From assembly GCF_014926405.1 (NCBI RefSeq), contig NZ_JACXXJ020000003.1:62001-126000 (forward strand): DNA of 64,000 nt, in the 5' to 3' direction. Shown piece by piece: positions 9,202 through 17,660 of the stretch. Below the pieces are notes generated by a model. It did not search any database and had not been told where the DNA came from. It was given only the letters and a program-made list of their open reading frames with translations. The position numbers and the translations under genes are program-made. How positions within the stretch are numbered: the first letter of the stretch is position 1; each line of letters opens with the position of its first letter. The stretch comes from Agrobacterium vitis. GTDB taxonomy: Bacteria > Pseudomonadota > Alphaproteobacteria > Rhizobiales > Rhizobiaceae.

Positions 9202-9483
9202 ATTTCTGTATCCCAGCCGGATGATCGCGTACCCGAATTACGCTTCACTTGCCTGCTGCATAGTTACGGCCGTTGTCACGGTCGGAGTTGTCTACTTACG
9301 CTTCAGGACCATAAGGGTTCGCGTCATAGACAAACGCATTGCAGTGACATTTGTTCCGCCTCAATGCGCCGAAATTCCAAGCTCAGTGGAGCGAGCAGGG
9401 GAAACCTAAACTTCAAAAGGCTGCGACGGAAAGAAAGCCTCTGTCGCATCACCCCATTCAGATTTTCCCGACGTCACCCAGCT

Positions 9484-10701
9484 TTAAGATTTGCTACGCG
9501 GTAGGTTTTTCTCGAGCGCTTGCAGCATAGGATAAACGCTGAACTGCCCTTGCTCTGCCTTATCGGTCAATGTCCGAAGATAACCGCCTGCGGAACGAAT
9601 TGCTTCGGCGCGTTCAAGCATGACCGAAACGGTAATTGCGGCGGCCTGTTCACCCATTGCTTGTTTTGCCTTCAACCATGCATCAGGGGAGATGCCCAAC
9701 ATCGTCCTAACAGTGTCAGCCGCCCTGATCAAATCGCTCCATTCAGAAATCCCATCTTTGGCGTAATCGTTGATTTGTGGGCAAAGCGTTTTCAACCTTT
9801 TCAGGCTTACAGCCAATCTGCGTTGGTCGAGAGGAGATGAAACCGGCTCCGCTGTTGTATGATCTTTGCCGTTTTTATCAAATTGTAGTTCTGATTTTGA
9901 ATTCTGTTGATGACGCTCATTTTGGCGATCATTGCCGCTCATTTCTTCTTCAGACAGGCTTGAAAGGTAATCATTTTCCACCTTTGACAACAGTGCGCGC
10001 AGCTCCTGCGCGAAAATTTGCATGTCGCTGCTGAATTTCATTCTTGTGCGCGTTTTGCAAAAAGACTGATAGCAAAGCAAATAGCTTTCCCAATCCCCTG
10101 CTCGTCCTTCTTCAAGGGCGAGTGTGATTATTTTGGAAATATCCCGGGATAGAACAGTGACCTCCCCTCGCAAGGCGCGGAACTGCTTGGCTTCCGCACG
10201 GGCGCTTTCGGCCGCACTGTAAATTTCTTCTGCTTTCAGCACAAACGGCGCTAGATCGAAGCCGAATGCATCCTCAACTTCGCCAGTTTCATCTCTCCGG
10301 CAATAGCGCTTGCCATTGGCACTATCACGCCGAAAGATCATGCCTGCATCGACAAGGCAAGCCAGGTGCCTGCGTATGGTCGCTGGCGCCATTCCTCTTG
10401 CACGAAAAGCCAATTCCCGGTTGGATGGAAAGACGATAACAGGCTCCCGGCCATCCAGCTCGCGCTCGGTGGTGAAGCTTACAAGCGCTTCAAGCAAGCA
10501 AATTGTCCGGTCACCCAGACCATAAACAGCACGCGCTTCGGTTAACGCGCGAAGCAATTGCCATTTGTCAGCGCGACCAGAAGAATTTGCGCCTTCGCTT
10601 TGCCGCAGAGCAGCTTGGCGTTCGCCAATGCGTGCTTGTCGCGCTAGGACGCGACCAGACACCCGTCCGCCGCCAAAGGGCGTTGTTGCAGCTCGTTCCA
10701 T
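9484..10701 (-). CDS. repC: RepABC replication initiator RepC
   Basis: RepC (405 residues) is the only protein needed to fire the origin of repABC replicons and acts largely in cis. The N-terminal winged-helix part contains the family-typical KWQLLRALTEA and VFPSNRELAFRARGMAPATIRRHL stretches (about residues 45-135). The C-terminal domain includes WSDLIRAADTVRTMLGISPDAW and the end region GGYLRTLTDKAEQGQFSVYPML. A low-complexity Q/N/K-rich linker (about 255-295) separates them and coincides with AT-rich DNA. Start ATG at 10701 has AGGGGAC upstream. Unusually, it is 950 bp from repB, whereas repABC operons normally have 100-200 bp here. Confidence 0.95.
   Translation of the reverse strand: MERAATTPFGGGRVSGRVLARQARIGERQAALRQSEGANSSGRADKWQLLRALTEARAVYGLGDRTICLLEALVSFTTERELDGREPVIVFPSNRELAFRARGMAPATIRRHLACLVDAGMIFRRDSANGKRYCRRDETGEVEDAFGFDLAPFVLKAEEIYSAAESARAEAKQFRALRGEVTVLSRDISKIITLALEEGRAGDWESYLLCYQSFCKTRTRMKFSSDMQIFAQELRALLSKVENDYLSSLSEEEMSGNDRQNERHQQNSKSELQFDKNGKDHTTAEPVSSPLDQRRLAVSLKRLKTLCPQINDYAKDGISEWSDLIRAADTVRTMLGISPDAWLKAKQAMGEQAAAITVSVMLERAEAIRSAGGYLRTLTDKAEQGQFSVYPMLQALEKNLPRSKS
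9853..9935. other. Possible origin: AT-rich patch inside repC
   Basis: In studied repABC replicons oriV lies within the repC coding sequence at an AT-rich segment. This stretch is the clearest AT-rich patch in this repC and encodes the low-complexity linker. No iterons were recognised within it, so the assignment rests on family knowledge. Confidence 0.3.
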
Positions 10702-10887
10702 AATGTCGCGTCCCCTCTACAAGGAGACAAGCAGGCCCAAATGACAAACACTGAAACTCAATCAACCCAACAGGACGGGTTAACGATCACCGAAATAGGA
10801 TGGACTGAAGACCCTTCACTCTTTCGGCAATCCATCAATCGACTGCGCAATTTCTGACTTAAGACACAAGACCAAGAGAATATTTCG

Positions 10888-10928
10888 CAGCAGATTGAAG
10901 TGATACGGCATCCTATTGATAAAACGCA
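10888..10928 (+). repeat. Degenerate spacer repeat R1
   Basis: Starts GCAGCAGAT and ends GATAAAACGCA. It aligns with R2 exactly 300 bp to the right over both ends with a few gaps and substitutions; the flanks on the left also align partly. Confidence 0.5.
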
Positions 10929-11118
10929 GGGATCCCGTCCGCACACGAATTCGTTGCTTGGTATCTCAAGGATCCAAGACAATTGAACTCACCACAGTAT
11001 CGACAACCAACTGGTCGCATAAGCGAAATTGACCGTTTCCTGCGCTATAAAGCGAGATTTAAGACCAATCTTATCTCTTATAGAAACCACAGGTTTCCCA
11101 CCTGAAATCCGAGGAGTT

Positions 11119-11149
11119 CAGCATATTATGCAACGGTCGATCTAACGCA
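11119..11149 (+). repeat. Degenerate spacer repeat R3
   Basis: Begins CAGCATATTATGC and ends GATCTAACGCA. It resembles the right half of R2 (CAGCATCTTATACGC ... GATAAAACGCA) and is the weakest of the four copies. Confidence 0.35.
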
Positions 11150-11187
11150 TAACTCCATAAATCGAACCAGACTTACGGAGAAATTGC

Positions 11188-11236
11188 GCAGCAGATCTAA
11201 AGATTACAGCATCTTATACGCATTTGATAAAACGCA
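11188..11236 (+). repeat. Degenerate spacer repeat R2
   Basis: Starts GCAGCAGAT, contains CAGCATCTTATACGCATT and ends GATAAAACGCA. It is the fullest copy of the repeat and the reference for R1, R3 and R4. Confidence 0.5.
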
Positions 11237-11384
11237 CGACGCCGTAAGCACCGCCACATTGTGGTCGATACTGTTCCATCATTTTGTCTAAGCACCATTA
11301 TGGCCTGACGCTGCTACCAGCGCCGTAAAATCAAGACGCAAAAAGATACATCATGACCCACGAATATGAGGTCATGTCTTGACT

Positions 11385-11462
11385 TTTGGGGCCAGAAGTG
11401 ATTCTCTTGAATTGCTACATAGAAGAGGGCTTCCGAAATGGTGACGTTTTGGGGCCTTTTTT
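11385..11462 (+). ncRNA. Candidate repABC antisense RNA (ctRNA)
   Basis: repABC operons encode a short countertranscribed RNA between repB and repC, opposite to the operon, that represses repC expression and causes incompatibility. On the plus strand here TTGACT (11379-11384) could be a -35 box, and a rho-independent terminator ends at 11462, giving an RNA under 80 nt. The -10 box is poor and the 5' end is uncertain. Strand, position after repB and terminator all fit the family model. Confidence 0.6.
11428..11462 (+). terminator. Terminator of the antisense RNA
   Basis: GGCTTCCGAAA pairs, with G-U pairs and one bulged C, to TTTTGGGGCC around the loop TGGTGACG, followed by six T residues on the plus strand. 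No plus-strand gene ends here, which supports an independent small transcript. Confidence 0.7.
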
Positions 11463-11499
11463 CTTGTCTCGTATTGCTTCCTTCTCGTTGCACTTTACG

Positions 11500-11523
11500 G
11501 CGTCTTGCGTTCGATAAAACACA
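11500..11523 (+). repeat. Degenerate spacer repeat R4
   Basis: GCGTCTTGCGTTC followed by GATAAAACACA, matching the right half of R2 with a short internal deletion. It lies about 290 bp right of R2, close to the R1-R2 spacing. Confidence 0.4.
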
Positions 11524-11651
11524 ACGCGCCATAACCCGTTGTAACCTCTGCATAGTGTCCTCTTAAAATCCCTTGGGATTTAAGGGCCATGCAGCATTGC
11601 TGCAAAAACGCAGGTCTAAAGCATCCAGCAAAAGCCGGATGCAAACCCATT

Positions 11652-12734
11652 CTAGTCGTGTTCGCCGTCCAAATAGGCGGCATAAGCCGCCGCCAGACGC
11701 GTTTCGAACTGATCGACAAACCCCGGATTGGCCTCCGCCAGAAATTCAATCTTTACCCGCCGCCCTTGCCGTCCAATACGGGCGAAGACACGGCCATCTG
11801 GCCCCCTGATGTCCTCAGGTTCTGGGCGCTCCACGGGAGCCTTACCGGACAGCGTATCGAATAGTTTTTGAAACCGCTCATCTGTGGCTGCGATCCGAAA
11901 TCCGTCTGTAGACACCAATCCAGCCGCTTTCACCTGCCCCTGCTCGCTCGAAAGCAATTGGCCAAGTGCCATCCATCTCTCGCGACCCGCCTTCGGAGCT
12001 GGTCCAACGGCACGAGCAAAGCGCTCTGGTACGCTTTCCGCGACCTGAATAAGCCGCGACAACTCGCTTTTTTGCACCGAAAGCGCTTCACCGATGACTT
12101 TTCTATCAAAACCACGATCGGCCAACGCCTTGGCAAACAAGGCACGCTCAATGAAGGTGAGATTGCGTCGCTCGGCATTTTCCTTGCCTTGCGCCAGCAC
12201 AAGCTCGTCGTCGCTCAAGGGCCGGATAAGCGCCTTGACCGCGATACCGAGGCGCTTGGCAGCACTTAAGCGACGGTGACCATAGGCAACTTGATAGCGG
12301 TCATCATTAAGAGGATGACGCCGCACGAGGATCGGAACCTGCTGGCCACTCTCGCGCATACTGGAAACCAGCGCGATGAAATCGGGATCGTCTCGTTCCT
12401 CATCACTCAGACGATCTGAAACGAAGGACGCATCGATCTTATCCGTAGCAAGCGAAATGACCCTTTCGCCCTCGTCAATCGCCTGGCGCAACGCACGCGC
12501 TTCCTCCGCCTCTCTGGTGATGGAGGACAACGTCAATCCCATTGCCTTTATCGCCCCGGAGGCTGCGCGCGCCACGGGCGCTGCGGGGGGCTGTTCTTCA
12601 ACAGTGTCTGCGCTACGCGGTTCGCCGGACGTCGTTGGTTGCGAAACAGAGGGTTCCGCAGTCTCTGAACTTGCCCCCGATCCTGGATCGGAAAACAGCG
12701 CGCGCAACTCGCTTTTTCGGTTTTTTCCAATCAT
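11652..12734 (-). CDS. repB: RepABC partition protein RepB (ParB family)
   Basis: The 360-residue centromere-binding protein partners RepA in segregating the replicon. A Ser/Pro/Thr-rich N-terminal tail is followed by the ParB/Spo0J nuclease-like core (DPDFIALVSSMRESGQQVPILVRRHP and YQVAYGHRRLSAAKRLG, about residues 105-160). Next comes an HTH block (IGEALSVQKSELSRLIQVAE) and the C-terminal dimerisation region. The start at 12734 is chosen because its ATG overlaps the repA TGA (ATGA), a translationally coupled arrangement typical of repABC, and GGGGA lies eight bases upstream. A parS match to the usual repABC consensus was not found with confidence in the spacers. Confidence 0.95.
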   Translation of the reverse strand: MIGKNRKSELRALFSDPGSGASSETAEPSVSQPTTSGEPRSADTVEEQPPAAPVARAASGAIKAMGLTLSSITREAEEARALRQAIDEGERVISLATDKIDASFVSDRLSDEERDDPDFIALVSSMRESGQQVPILVRRHPLNDDRYQVAYGHRRLSAAKRLGIAVKALIRPLSDDELVLAQGKENAERRNLTFIERALFAKALADRGFDRKVIGEALSVQKSELSRLIQVAESVPERFARAVGPAPKAGRERWMALGQLLSSEQGQVKAAGLVSTDGFRIAATDERFQKLFDTLSGKAPVERPEPEDIRGPDGRVFARIGRQGRRVKIEFLAEANPGFVDQFETRLAAAYAAYLDGEHD

Positions 12735-13987
12735 TCTTTGCGTCCCCACGCCGTGTGGATCAACTGTTCGATTTCGGCATTTACCGATTCCAGCGCTTCA
12801 ATCGCCCGGTCGTAAGTACCGCGACTGAAATTCTCGCGCCCGACTTCGTAAAGCGTCTGTTTGGTCAATCCGGCATCGGAAATCGCCGTGGATTTGACCA
12901 TCGGAGAGGTCAACACTCGTTCCCCGAACAGCGACCGCAGAAAACCGACAATTTGCGCCTGAGGGCCATCATTCGGCTCAAACCGGGTCACAAGATAGCG
13001 CAGAAAGTCGAAATTCAGCGTGCCGCCCGCTTCACGCACGACCCCGAGAAGATCCGATGTCATGAACAGGAACTGGCTCATGGACGCCACATCCAGCATT
13101 TGCGGATGTACGGTGACAATCACCGATGTCGATGCACAAAGCGCCGACAATGTCAGATACCCAAGCTGCGGCGGGCAATCGATGACCACGACATCATAAT
13201 CATCCGCCACGCTGTGCAAGGCATTCTGGACACGGGCGAAAAACAGGCTCTTGGCATCGCCCGTCTTTCGCTCCGCCAAAGCACGCGGCGTCACATGCTC
13301 AAATTCCTGCAATTCCAGATTGCCGGGCAGCAAATCGAGATTGTGAAAATAGGTCTTGCGGATGATCTCCCGCAACGGCCTGACTTCATCGTCGTAGCGA
13401 ATGGCGCCATAAATCGTGTCATTGCCGACCAGATCGAGTTCCGGCTGATAGCCGAACAAAGCCGACAGTGATGCCTGCGGATCGAGATCGACCGCTAGAA
13501 CCCGGTGCCCGGTCATGGCCAGATATTGCGCCAGATGGACGGCCGAGGTGGTTTTACCGGAGCCACCCTTGAAATTTGTCACGGAAATGATCTGCAAATG
13601 CTCGCCACGTTCGGCATCACGCCATTTCACATAGGAACGGGCCTTGGAAACATTGCCTTTTATCATCGCCTGTTCCGCCAGGTAATGGCGCAGAGCGTCA
13701 ATATCAGAGAGCGAATAGTAACGGCGCCCCCCTGCCCCAACGACTGGCGCAGGGCCTTCACCGGCAAGCGACAATTGCCGCAAATAGCCGTCCGAGACTC
13801 CTACGAGACGTGCCGCCTCCCCAGATGTGAAAGTCCGCAGGGTTTTGCGCGACGATGGCGCAAACAACCGCTCCCGCATGGCCTTCAGCTGGGCTGAAAG
13901 GGCGCGCGCGTCTTCGGCAATGGTCTCATCGGCGGGGCGCAAATTCGTCTCCTGTTGTTCAGTCGCCGTGCTGGACGCAACCGCCAT
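12731..13987 (-). CDS. repA: RepABC partition ATPase RepA (ParA family)
   Basis: A Walker-type ATPase of 418 residues that segregates the replicon with RepB and represses the operon. An N-terminal helix-turn-helix (FTSGEAARLVGVSDGYLRQL, about residues 55-75) is followed by the deviant Walker A box NFKGGSGKTTS (about 137-147), the Walker B-like DVVVIDCPPQLG and the VDLDPQASLS segment. Start at 13987 (MAVASS) is preferred to an ATG two codons earlier because GGGAG then lies at normal spacing. It is first gene of repABC. The 293 bp upstream contain an operator-like palindrome at 14020-14034. Confidence 0.95.
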   Translation of the reverse strand: MAVASSTATEQQETNLRPADETIAEDARALSAQLKAMRERLFAPSSRKTLRTFTSGEAARLVGVSDGYLRQLSLAGEGPAPVVGAGGRRYYSLSDIDALRHYLAEQAMIKGNVSKARSYVKWRDAERGEHLQIISVTNFKGGSGKTTSAVHLAQYLAMTGHRVLAVDLDPQASLSALFGYQPELDLVGNDTIYGAIRYDDEVRPLREIIRKTYFHNLDLLPGNLELQEFEHVTPRALAERKTGDAKSLFFARVQNALHSVADDYDVVVIDCPPQLGYLTLSALCASTSVIVTVHPQMLDVASMSQFLFMTSDLLGVVREAGGTLNFDFLRYLVTRFEPNDGPQAQIVGFLRSLFGERVLTSPMVKSTAISDAGLTKQTLYEVGRENFSRGTYDRAIEALESVNAEIEQLIHTAWGRKE

Positions 13988-14019
13988 GATCATTCTCCCG
14001 ATAAAGCGCCTGACTTAGC

Positions 14020-14034
14020 GTCGAACGGTTCGAC
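14020..14034. promoter_or_regulatory. Candidate RepA/RepB operator
   Basis: Perfect inverted repeat GTCGAAC-G-GTTCGAC, 33 bp upstream of the repA start. repABC operons are autorepressed by RepA with RepB at a palindrome in this position. Its size and location fit; binding is inferred. Confidence 0.5.
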
Positions 14035-14280
14035 CATTCCACGCTTGCATCCGCCTAAACTTTCGTCACCGCGCAAACTGACTGATTCTCTTCCGGAATG
14101 ATATACGCACCAGCGGAAAATTAACAGCATACACAGCTTGTTACGGCAACAAAAGACATATCGAACGTTTCATCGTAAATGTGCCGCATGCAGCGAGTCG
14201 CGTCAAGTCAGCCCCAGAAGCTGAAGAAAAGCTGGGCTAATCAAAGTACTCAGAGATTAAAATTATTTTTTATCAGTTAT

Positions 14281-15036
14281 TTAGGTCAACGATTTCGCGC
14301 CATGCGGGAGTGAGATACCATCCACGGCGTTTTCCTTCAGGTCGACACCTGAGAGTTTCAACCGTAAGGCCTCCTTCACCAGCCAGGAAATCTTTTCCGC
14401 CGCCGATTCATAAGACAATCCGTCGTCATGAATATTGGAAATGCAGTTGCGCTCACTATCGCGCCGTCCTTTACGCGGCCCAAACGTAATATACGCGCCA
14501 AGACTATCAGGAACGCTAAGACCCGGCCGCTCTCCAATCAGAACGATAGCAACTTGCGCGCCGAAGGCCGCCGCGGCTTCATCACCGAAAGCGACACGCG
14601 CCTGCTTTCCAAGGACGACCGGGGCGACTGAAAACCCTCCGAGCCGGCGCACCGTGGCCTCATAGACCGATGCGGCATGGCGCTCCACTGCGGCAGCAGA
14701 AAGGCCATCCGCGATGATGAAGGCAATTTCGTAGGTCTTGCCCGGTGCCGGAAGGTCATGGCTATCCGGCATACGTCCAAGGTCGGGGCGCGTCAGATAT
14801 GTCGCCCGATCTTTTGCCAAGGAATGAACCAGAACAGTTTTAACGGGTGCCAGCGCTGTCGCCAGTTTCTCGAAATCCACTTCTCCGTGGACGGCATCGC
14901 GCGCCCTGGCATGGGCCAGTTGAAACTCCAGAACGGCCTGTGTTGGCATCGCATCGCCTGCACGGCCAAGGCCTATGCGCGCCCGAGTGGCGCTGCGAAA
15001 CCTTGCAAACGGGTCGAAATCGACGGAATTGCTCAT
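14281..15036 (-). CDS. eutC: Ethanolamine ammonia-lyase small subunit
   Basis: The 251-residue small subunit of the adenosylcobalamin-dependent enzyme that splits ethanolamine into acetaldehyde and ammonia. Family-typical stretches are LARARDAVHGEVDF-like N-terminal residues, FIIADGLSAAAVERHA, VLIGERPGLSVPDSLGAYITFGP and ERNCISNIHDDGLSYESAA near the end, where the cobalamin contacts lie. The start overlaps the eutB stop by four bases (ATGA), so the subunits are translationally coupled. No reactivase (eutA), ethanolamine permease, aldehyde dehydrogenase or microcompartment shell gene occurs nearby; partners must be elsewhere. Confidence 0.95.
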   Translation of the reverse strand: MSNSVDFDPFARFRSATRARIGLGRAGDAMPTQAVLEFQLAHARARDAVHGEVDFEKLATALAPVKTVLVHSLAKDRATYLTRPDLGRMPDSHDLPAPGKTYEIAFIIADGLSAAAVERHAASVYEATVRRLGGFSVAPVVLGKQARVAFGDEAAAAFGAQVAIVLIGERPGLSVPDSLGAYITFGPRKGRRDSERNCISNIHDDGLSYESAAEKISWLVKEALRLKLSGVDLKENAVDGISLPHGAKSLT

Positions 15037-16430
15037 GCCGATGCCTTGTAAGATAGAAGGTTACGAGAAAAAGCATTGGATTGGGGCAATGGCGCCAGTC
15101 GACCGGATCGATCAATCATCCCCATCCGCTTCAGCCAGGCTTCGAACTCCGGCGCGGGCGGACGGTTGAACTGGTGACGAAGACCGACAATATCATGATA
15201 GGACAGGCTTTGATAATTGAGCATGACATCGTCTGCACCCGGCACGGCAATCAGGAAGTTCACGCCCGCTACGGTCAGGAGCACCATCAGGTTGTCCATG
15301 TCATCCTGATCAGCTTCGGCATGGTTGGTATAGCAGACATCGACGCCCATCGGCACGCCGAGCAATTTGCCGCAGAAATGATCTTCAAGACCGGCGCGAA
15401 TAATCTGCTTGGCATCATAAAGATATTCCGGCCCAATGAAGCCGACAACTGTATTGACCAGCAGCGGCTTGACCTCCCGCGCCACGGCATAAGCCCGAAC
15501 CTCCAACGTCTGTTCATCGACGCCGTGATGGGCATCAGCCGACAACGCGCTGCCCTGCCCGGTCTCCAGATACATGACATTGTCACCAACGGTGCCACGT
15601 TTCAACGACAGCGCGGCCTCGCGCCCCTCACGTAAAACCGCGAGATCGACGCCAAAACCCTTGTTAGCAGCCTGCGTCCCCGCCACCGATTGAAAGACGA
15701 GATCGAGCGGGGCGCCTGCCTCGATCGCCTGGATCGAGGTTGTTACATGGGTCAGGACACAGGACTGCGTCGGTATTTCGAAGCGGTCTCTGAGTTTGTC
15801 GAACAGATGCATCAACCTTGTACAGGCTTCGAGATTATCACTGGCCGGATTGATGCCGATCACCGCATCACCAACACCATAGAGCAGACCATCCAAGGTT
15901 GAGCCAGCCACCCCCTCCGGATCGTCGGTCGGATGGTTGGGCTGCAACCGACTGGAAAGCCGGCCCGAAAGCCCGATTGTCGAGCGAAATGCGGTGATAA
16001 CACTGCATTTCGCCGCAACCGTGATCAGATCGTGATTACGCATCAGCTTGGAAACAGCCGCTACCATTTCCGGTGTCAGTCCGGGGGCAAGCGCTGCCAG
16101 AACTTCGCTTGTTGCCTCATAAGACAGCAGCCAGTCACGAAATTGACCAACGGTCATATGGGAGACAGGCGCAAACGCTGCGACGTCATGGCTATCGATG
16201 ATCAACCGGGTAACCTCGTCGATCTCATAGGGAATCAGCATATCCTGAAGAAAAGTCTTCAAGGGAAGATCGGCAAGCACATAGCGGGCCGCGACCCGGC
16301 GCTCATTGCTGCTTGCGGCAATCCCGGCCAATTGATCCCCGGACTTCGGTGGGGAAGCACAGGCCATCAGACTTTTCAGATCGTCAAATACATGGCGTTG
16401 CCGCCCAAGGATGATCGAATAAGATGCCAT
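15033..16430 (-). CDS. eutB: Ethanolamine ammonia-lyase large subunit
   Basis: The 465-residue catalytic subunit, a TIM barrel that binds ethanolamine and the adenosyl group of coenzyme B12. Diagnostic segments include SGRLSSRLQPNHPTDDP, GVGDAVIGINPASDN, CVLTHVTT, FQSVAGTQ, YLETGQGSALSADAHHG, VNTVVGFIGPEYLYDAKQI and CYTNHAEADQDDMDNLM. Length matches E. coli EutB (453). The start at 16430 (MASYSIILGRQ) has AGGAG seven bases upstream; an in-frame extension to 16487 lacks family similarity. It is transcribed with eutC. The preceding gene is an unrelated AttH-like lipocalin 150 bp away on the same strand. Confidence 0.96.
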   Translation of the reverse strand: MASYSIILGRQRHVFDDLKSLMACASPPKSGDQLAGIAASSNERRVAARYVLADLPLKTFLQDMLIPYEIDEVTRLIIDSHDVAAFAPVSHMTVGQFRDWLLSYEATSEVLAALAPGLTPEMVAAVSKLMRNHDLITVAAKCSVITAFRSTIGLSGRLSSRLQPNHPTDDPEGVAGSTLDGLLYGVGDAVIGINPASDNLEACTRLMHLFDKLRDRFEIPTQSCVLTHVTTSIQAIEAGAPLDLVFQSVAGTQAANKGFGVDLAVLREGREAALSLKRGTVGDNVMYLETGQGSALSADAHHGVDEQTLEVRAYAVAREVKPLLVNTVVGFIGPEYLYDAKQIIRAGLEDHFCGKLLGVPMGVDVCYTNHAEADQDDMDNLMVLLTVAGVNFLIAVPGADDVMLNYQSLSYHDIVGLRHQFNRPPAPEFEAWLKRMGMIDRSGRLAPLPQSNAFSRNLLSYKASA

Positions 16431-16580
16431 CACCGTTCTCCTTGCCAGACGGAGCGTGCAAATGCTCGATACGCCTGCCCATGCCAATCCGACCCCATGA
16501 TTATCATGGGCCGGTCGTACGACCTACTGTAAATACCAGAAAGCAAAGCGCATGCCATATGACCAGAAGACCGTTTGGGT

Positions 16581-17660
16581 TCAATATCCGGTCATTTCAA
16601 GATAACCGGTACCAGCATGGCTGCCCGAAAAGCGGATCGGGCCTTCCCAATAGGGAAACGCCAGTGGCATCCAGCTTTGCGCGTTTACGGGCGTGGTGCG
16701 GATCGACATGGCTTTTTCGGGCAGTTCCAGTTGCCACTCCACTGGCATGGTGCGACCCGCAACCTGCGTTTGTTTTACCACCGTCAGCTTGAGCGCACCG
16801 GGGCGCATTGGCTCCGGCACACCCTGTGGCGTGATCCAGGTGGAGACGGTATAATCGTCACCCTTGCCACGCAGATGATAACCCATCAGTTTTGCGCCGT
16901 CATCGAAGTGGAGGGAGAACCAATCCCAGCCTTTCTGGTCGGCGGAAAGAGGCTGCGAAGACCATTCCCGATCCAGCCAAGCCTTGCCCGTCACAGGGAC
17001 AGGGCCGTCAGGCAGGTTCAAGATACCGTTCACCTCATAAAAGGGCTGGGAATAATAATAGCTCGCCTGCCCTTCCGCTGATTTCACAGAGTAGCCATGA
17101 TCTCCCTGCGCCACCAGAGGACCTGTGGCCTGCAGGGCGAGATCGTAGGAAAAATCGGCGCCCTTGGCCTTCATGGTCAAGGAGGACAGGGCATCGCCAG
17201 TGTTTACGGTCTGTGGTCTTGTCGTGAGCGACCAATCATCGATCCAGGCGGAAAACGGCCCAAGCGCCACGCCCGCCTGACCTATTCCTCCACGCGCAAA
17301 CTTTTCCGTAGCGTAATGATGGTCCTTCGTTGTCAAGGCCGCATGGCCCATCCAGATTTGTGGACTGTTCCAGCCCTCCGCCTCGCCCGGTTTCAATGCT
17401 GAACGAAACAGCGTCCATTGGACTCCGTAATCACGCCCATCCGGCCCGGTCAGATTGGCTGTCACATACCACCACTCGATCCGGTAATTCTGGTGCGGGC
17501 CATGATCCATTGGAAACGCAAGCGGTTGGCCTGGCTGCGGCAAGGCGAAACCATCGCCAGCCTTCGCACCAAGACCGGCAAAGCCCTGGGCGAAAACCGG
17601 ATTACCGCCAAGCAGCAGCGCCAGAACGAAAATCATGAACCGACGAATGTTAGCGTTCAT
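16581..17660 (-). CDS. AttH/CrtC-type lipocalin-fold exported protein
   Basis: A 359-residue protein with an N-terminal signal peptide (hydrophobic FMIFVLALLLGG, cleavage after VFAQ or nearby) and the AttH/CrtC double lipocalin-like fold. Typical motifs are FPMDHGPHQNYRIEWWYVTANL (first part, about residues 50-70), WMGHAAL, and TGKAWLDREWSSQPL...GWDWFSLHF in the middle. In Agrobacterium attH follows genes for an ABC ATPase and FtsX-like permeases (attEFG), named for mutants affected in plant attachment. The same order is found here, so export of a lipophilic ligand by the neighbours with this protein as periplasmic carrier is a reasonable inference. The start at 17660 overlaps the permease stop by 11 bases. 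Confidence 0.85.
   Translation of the reverse strand: MNANIRRFMIFVLALLLGGNPVFAQGFAGLGAKAGDGFALPQPGQPLAFPMDHGPHQNYRIEWWYVTANLTGPDGRDYGVQWTLFRSALKPGEAEGWNSPQIWMGHAALTTKDHHYATEKFARGGIGQAGVALGPFSAWIDDWSLTTRPQTVNTGDALSSLTMKAKGADFSYDLALQATGPLVAQGDHGYSVKSAEGQASYYYSQPFYEVNGILNLPDGPVPVTGKAWLDREWSSQPLSADQKGWDWFSLHFDDGAKLMGYHLRGKGDDYTVSTWITPQGVPEPMRPGALKLTVVKQTQVAGRTMPVEWQLELPEKAMSIRTTPVNAQSWMPLAFPYWEGPIRFSGSHAGTGYLEMTGY

Larger units (their letters stand above)
10702..11651. other. Unusually long repB-repC spacer
   Basis: Nothing protein-coding could be supported in this 950-bp stretch on either strand. It holds a candidate antisense RNA (about 11385-11462), an inverted repeat CATGACC/GGTCATG (11352-11376) beside its -35 box, a palindromic GCAGCATTGCTGC near 11591, a distant inverted pair ACAGTATCGAC (10994-11004)/GTCGATACTGT (11264-11274), and four degenerate copies of a GATAAAACGCA-ended repeat. 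The antisense RNA lies about 190 bp behind repB, so roughly 680 bp of extra DNA separates it from repC. Confidence 0.7.

Noticed and set aside
9076..9504. Open frame on the plus strand of 142 codons
   Set aside because: Largely antisense to the phospholipase-D-family gene, no ribosome site and no recognisable protein.
12542..13471. 309-codon plus-strand frame
   Set aside because: Antisense to repA and repB in codon-biased DNA; composition rich in R, H, Q typical of shadow frames.
14281..16430. Ethanolamine microcompartment locus
   Set aside because: No shell proteins, eutA or aldehyde dehydrogenase; only the two lyase subunits are present.
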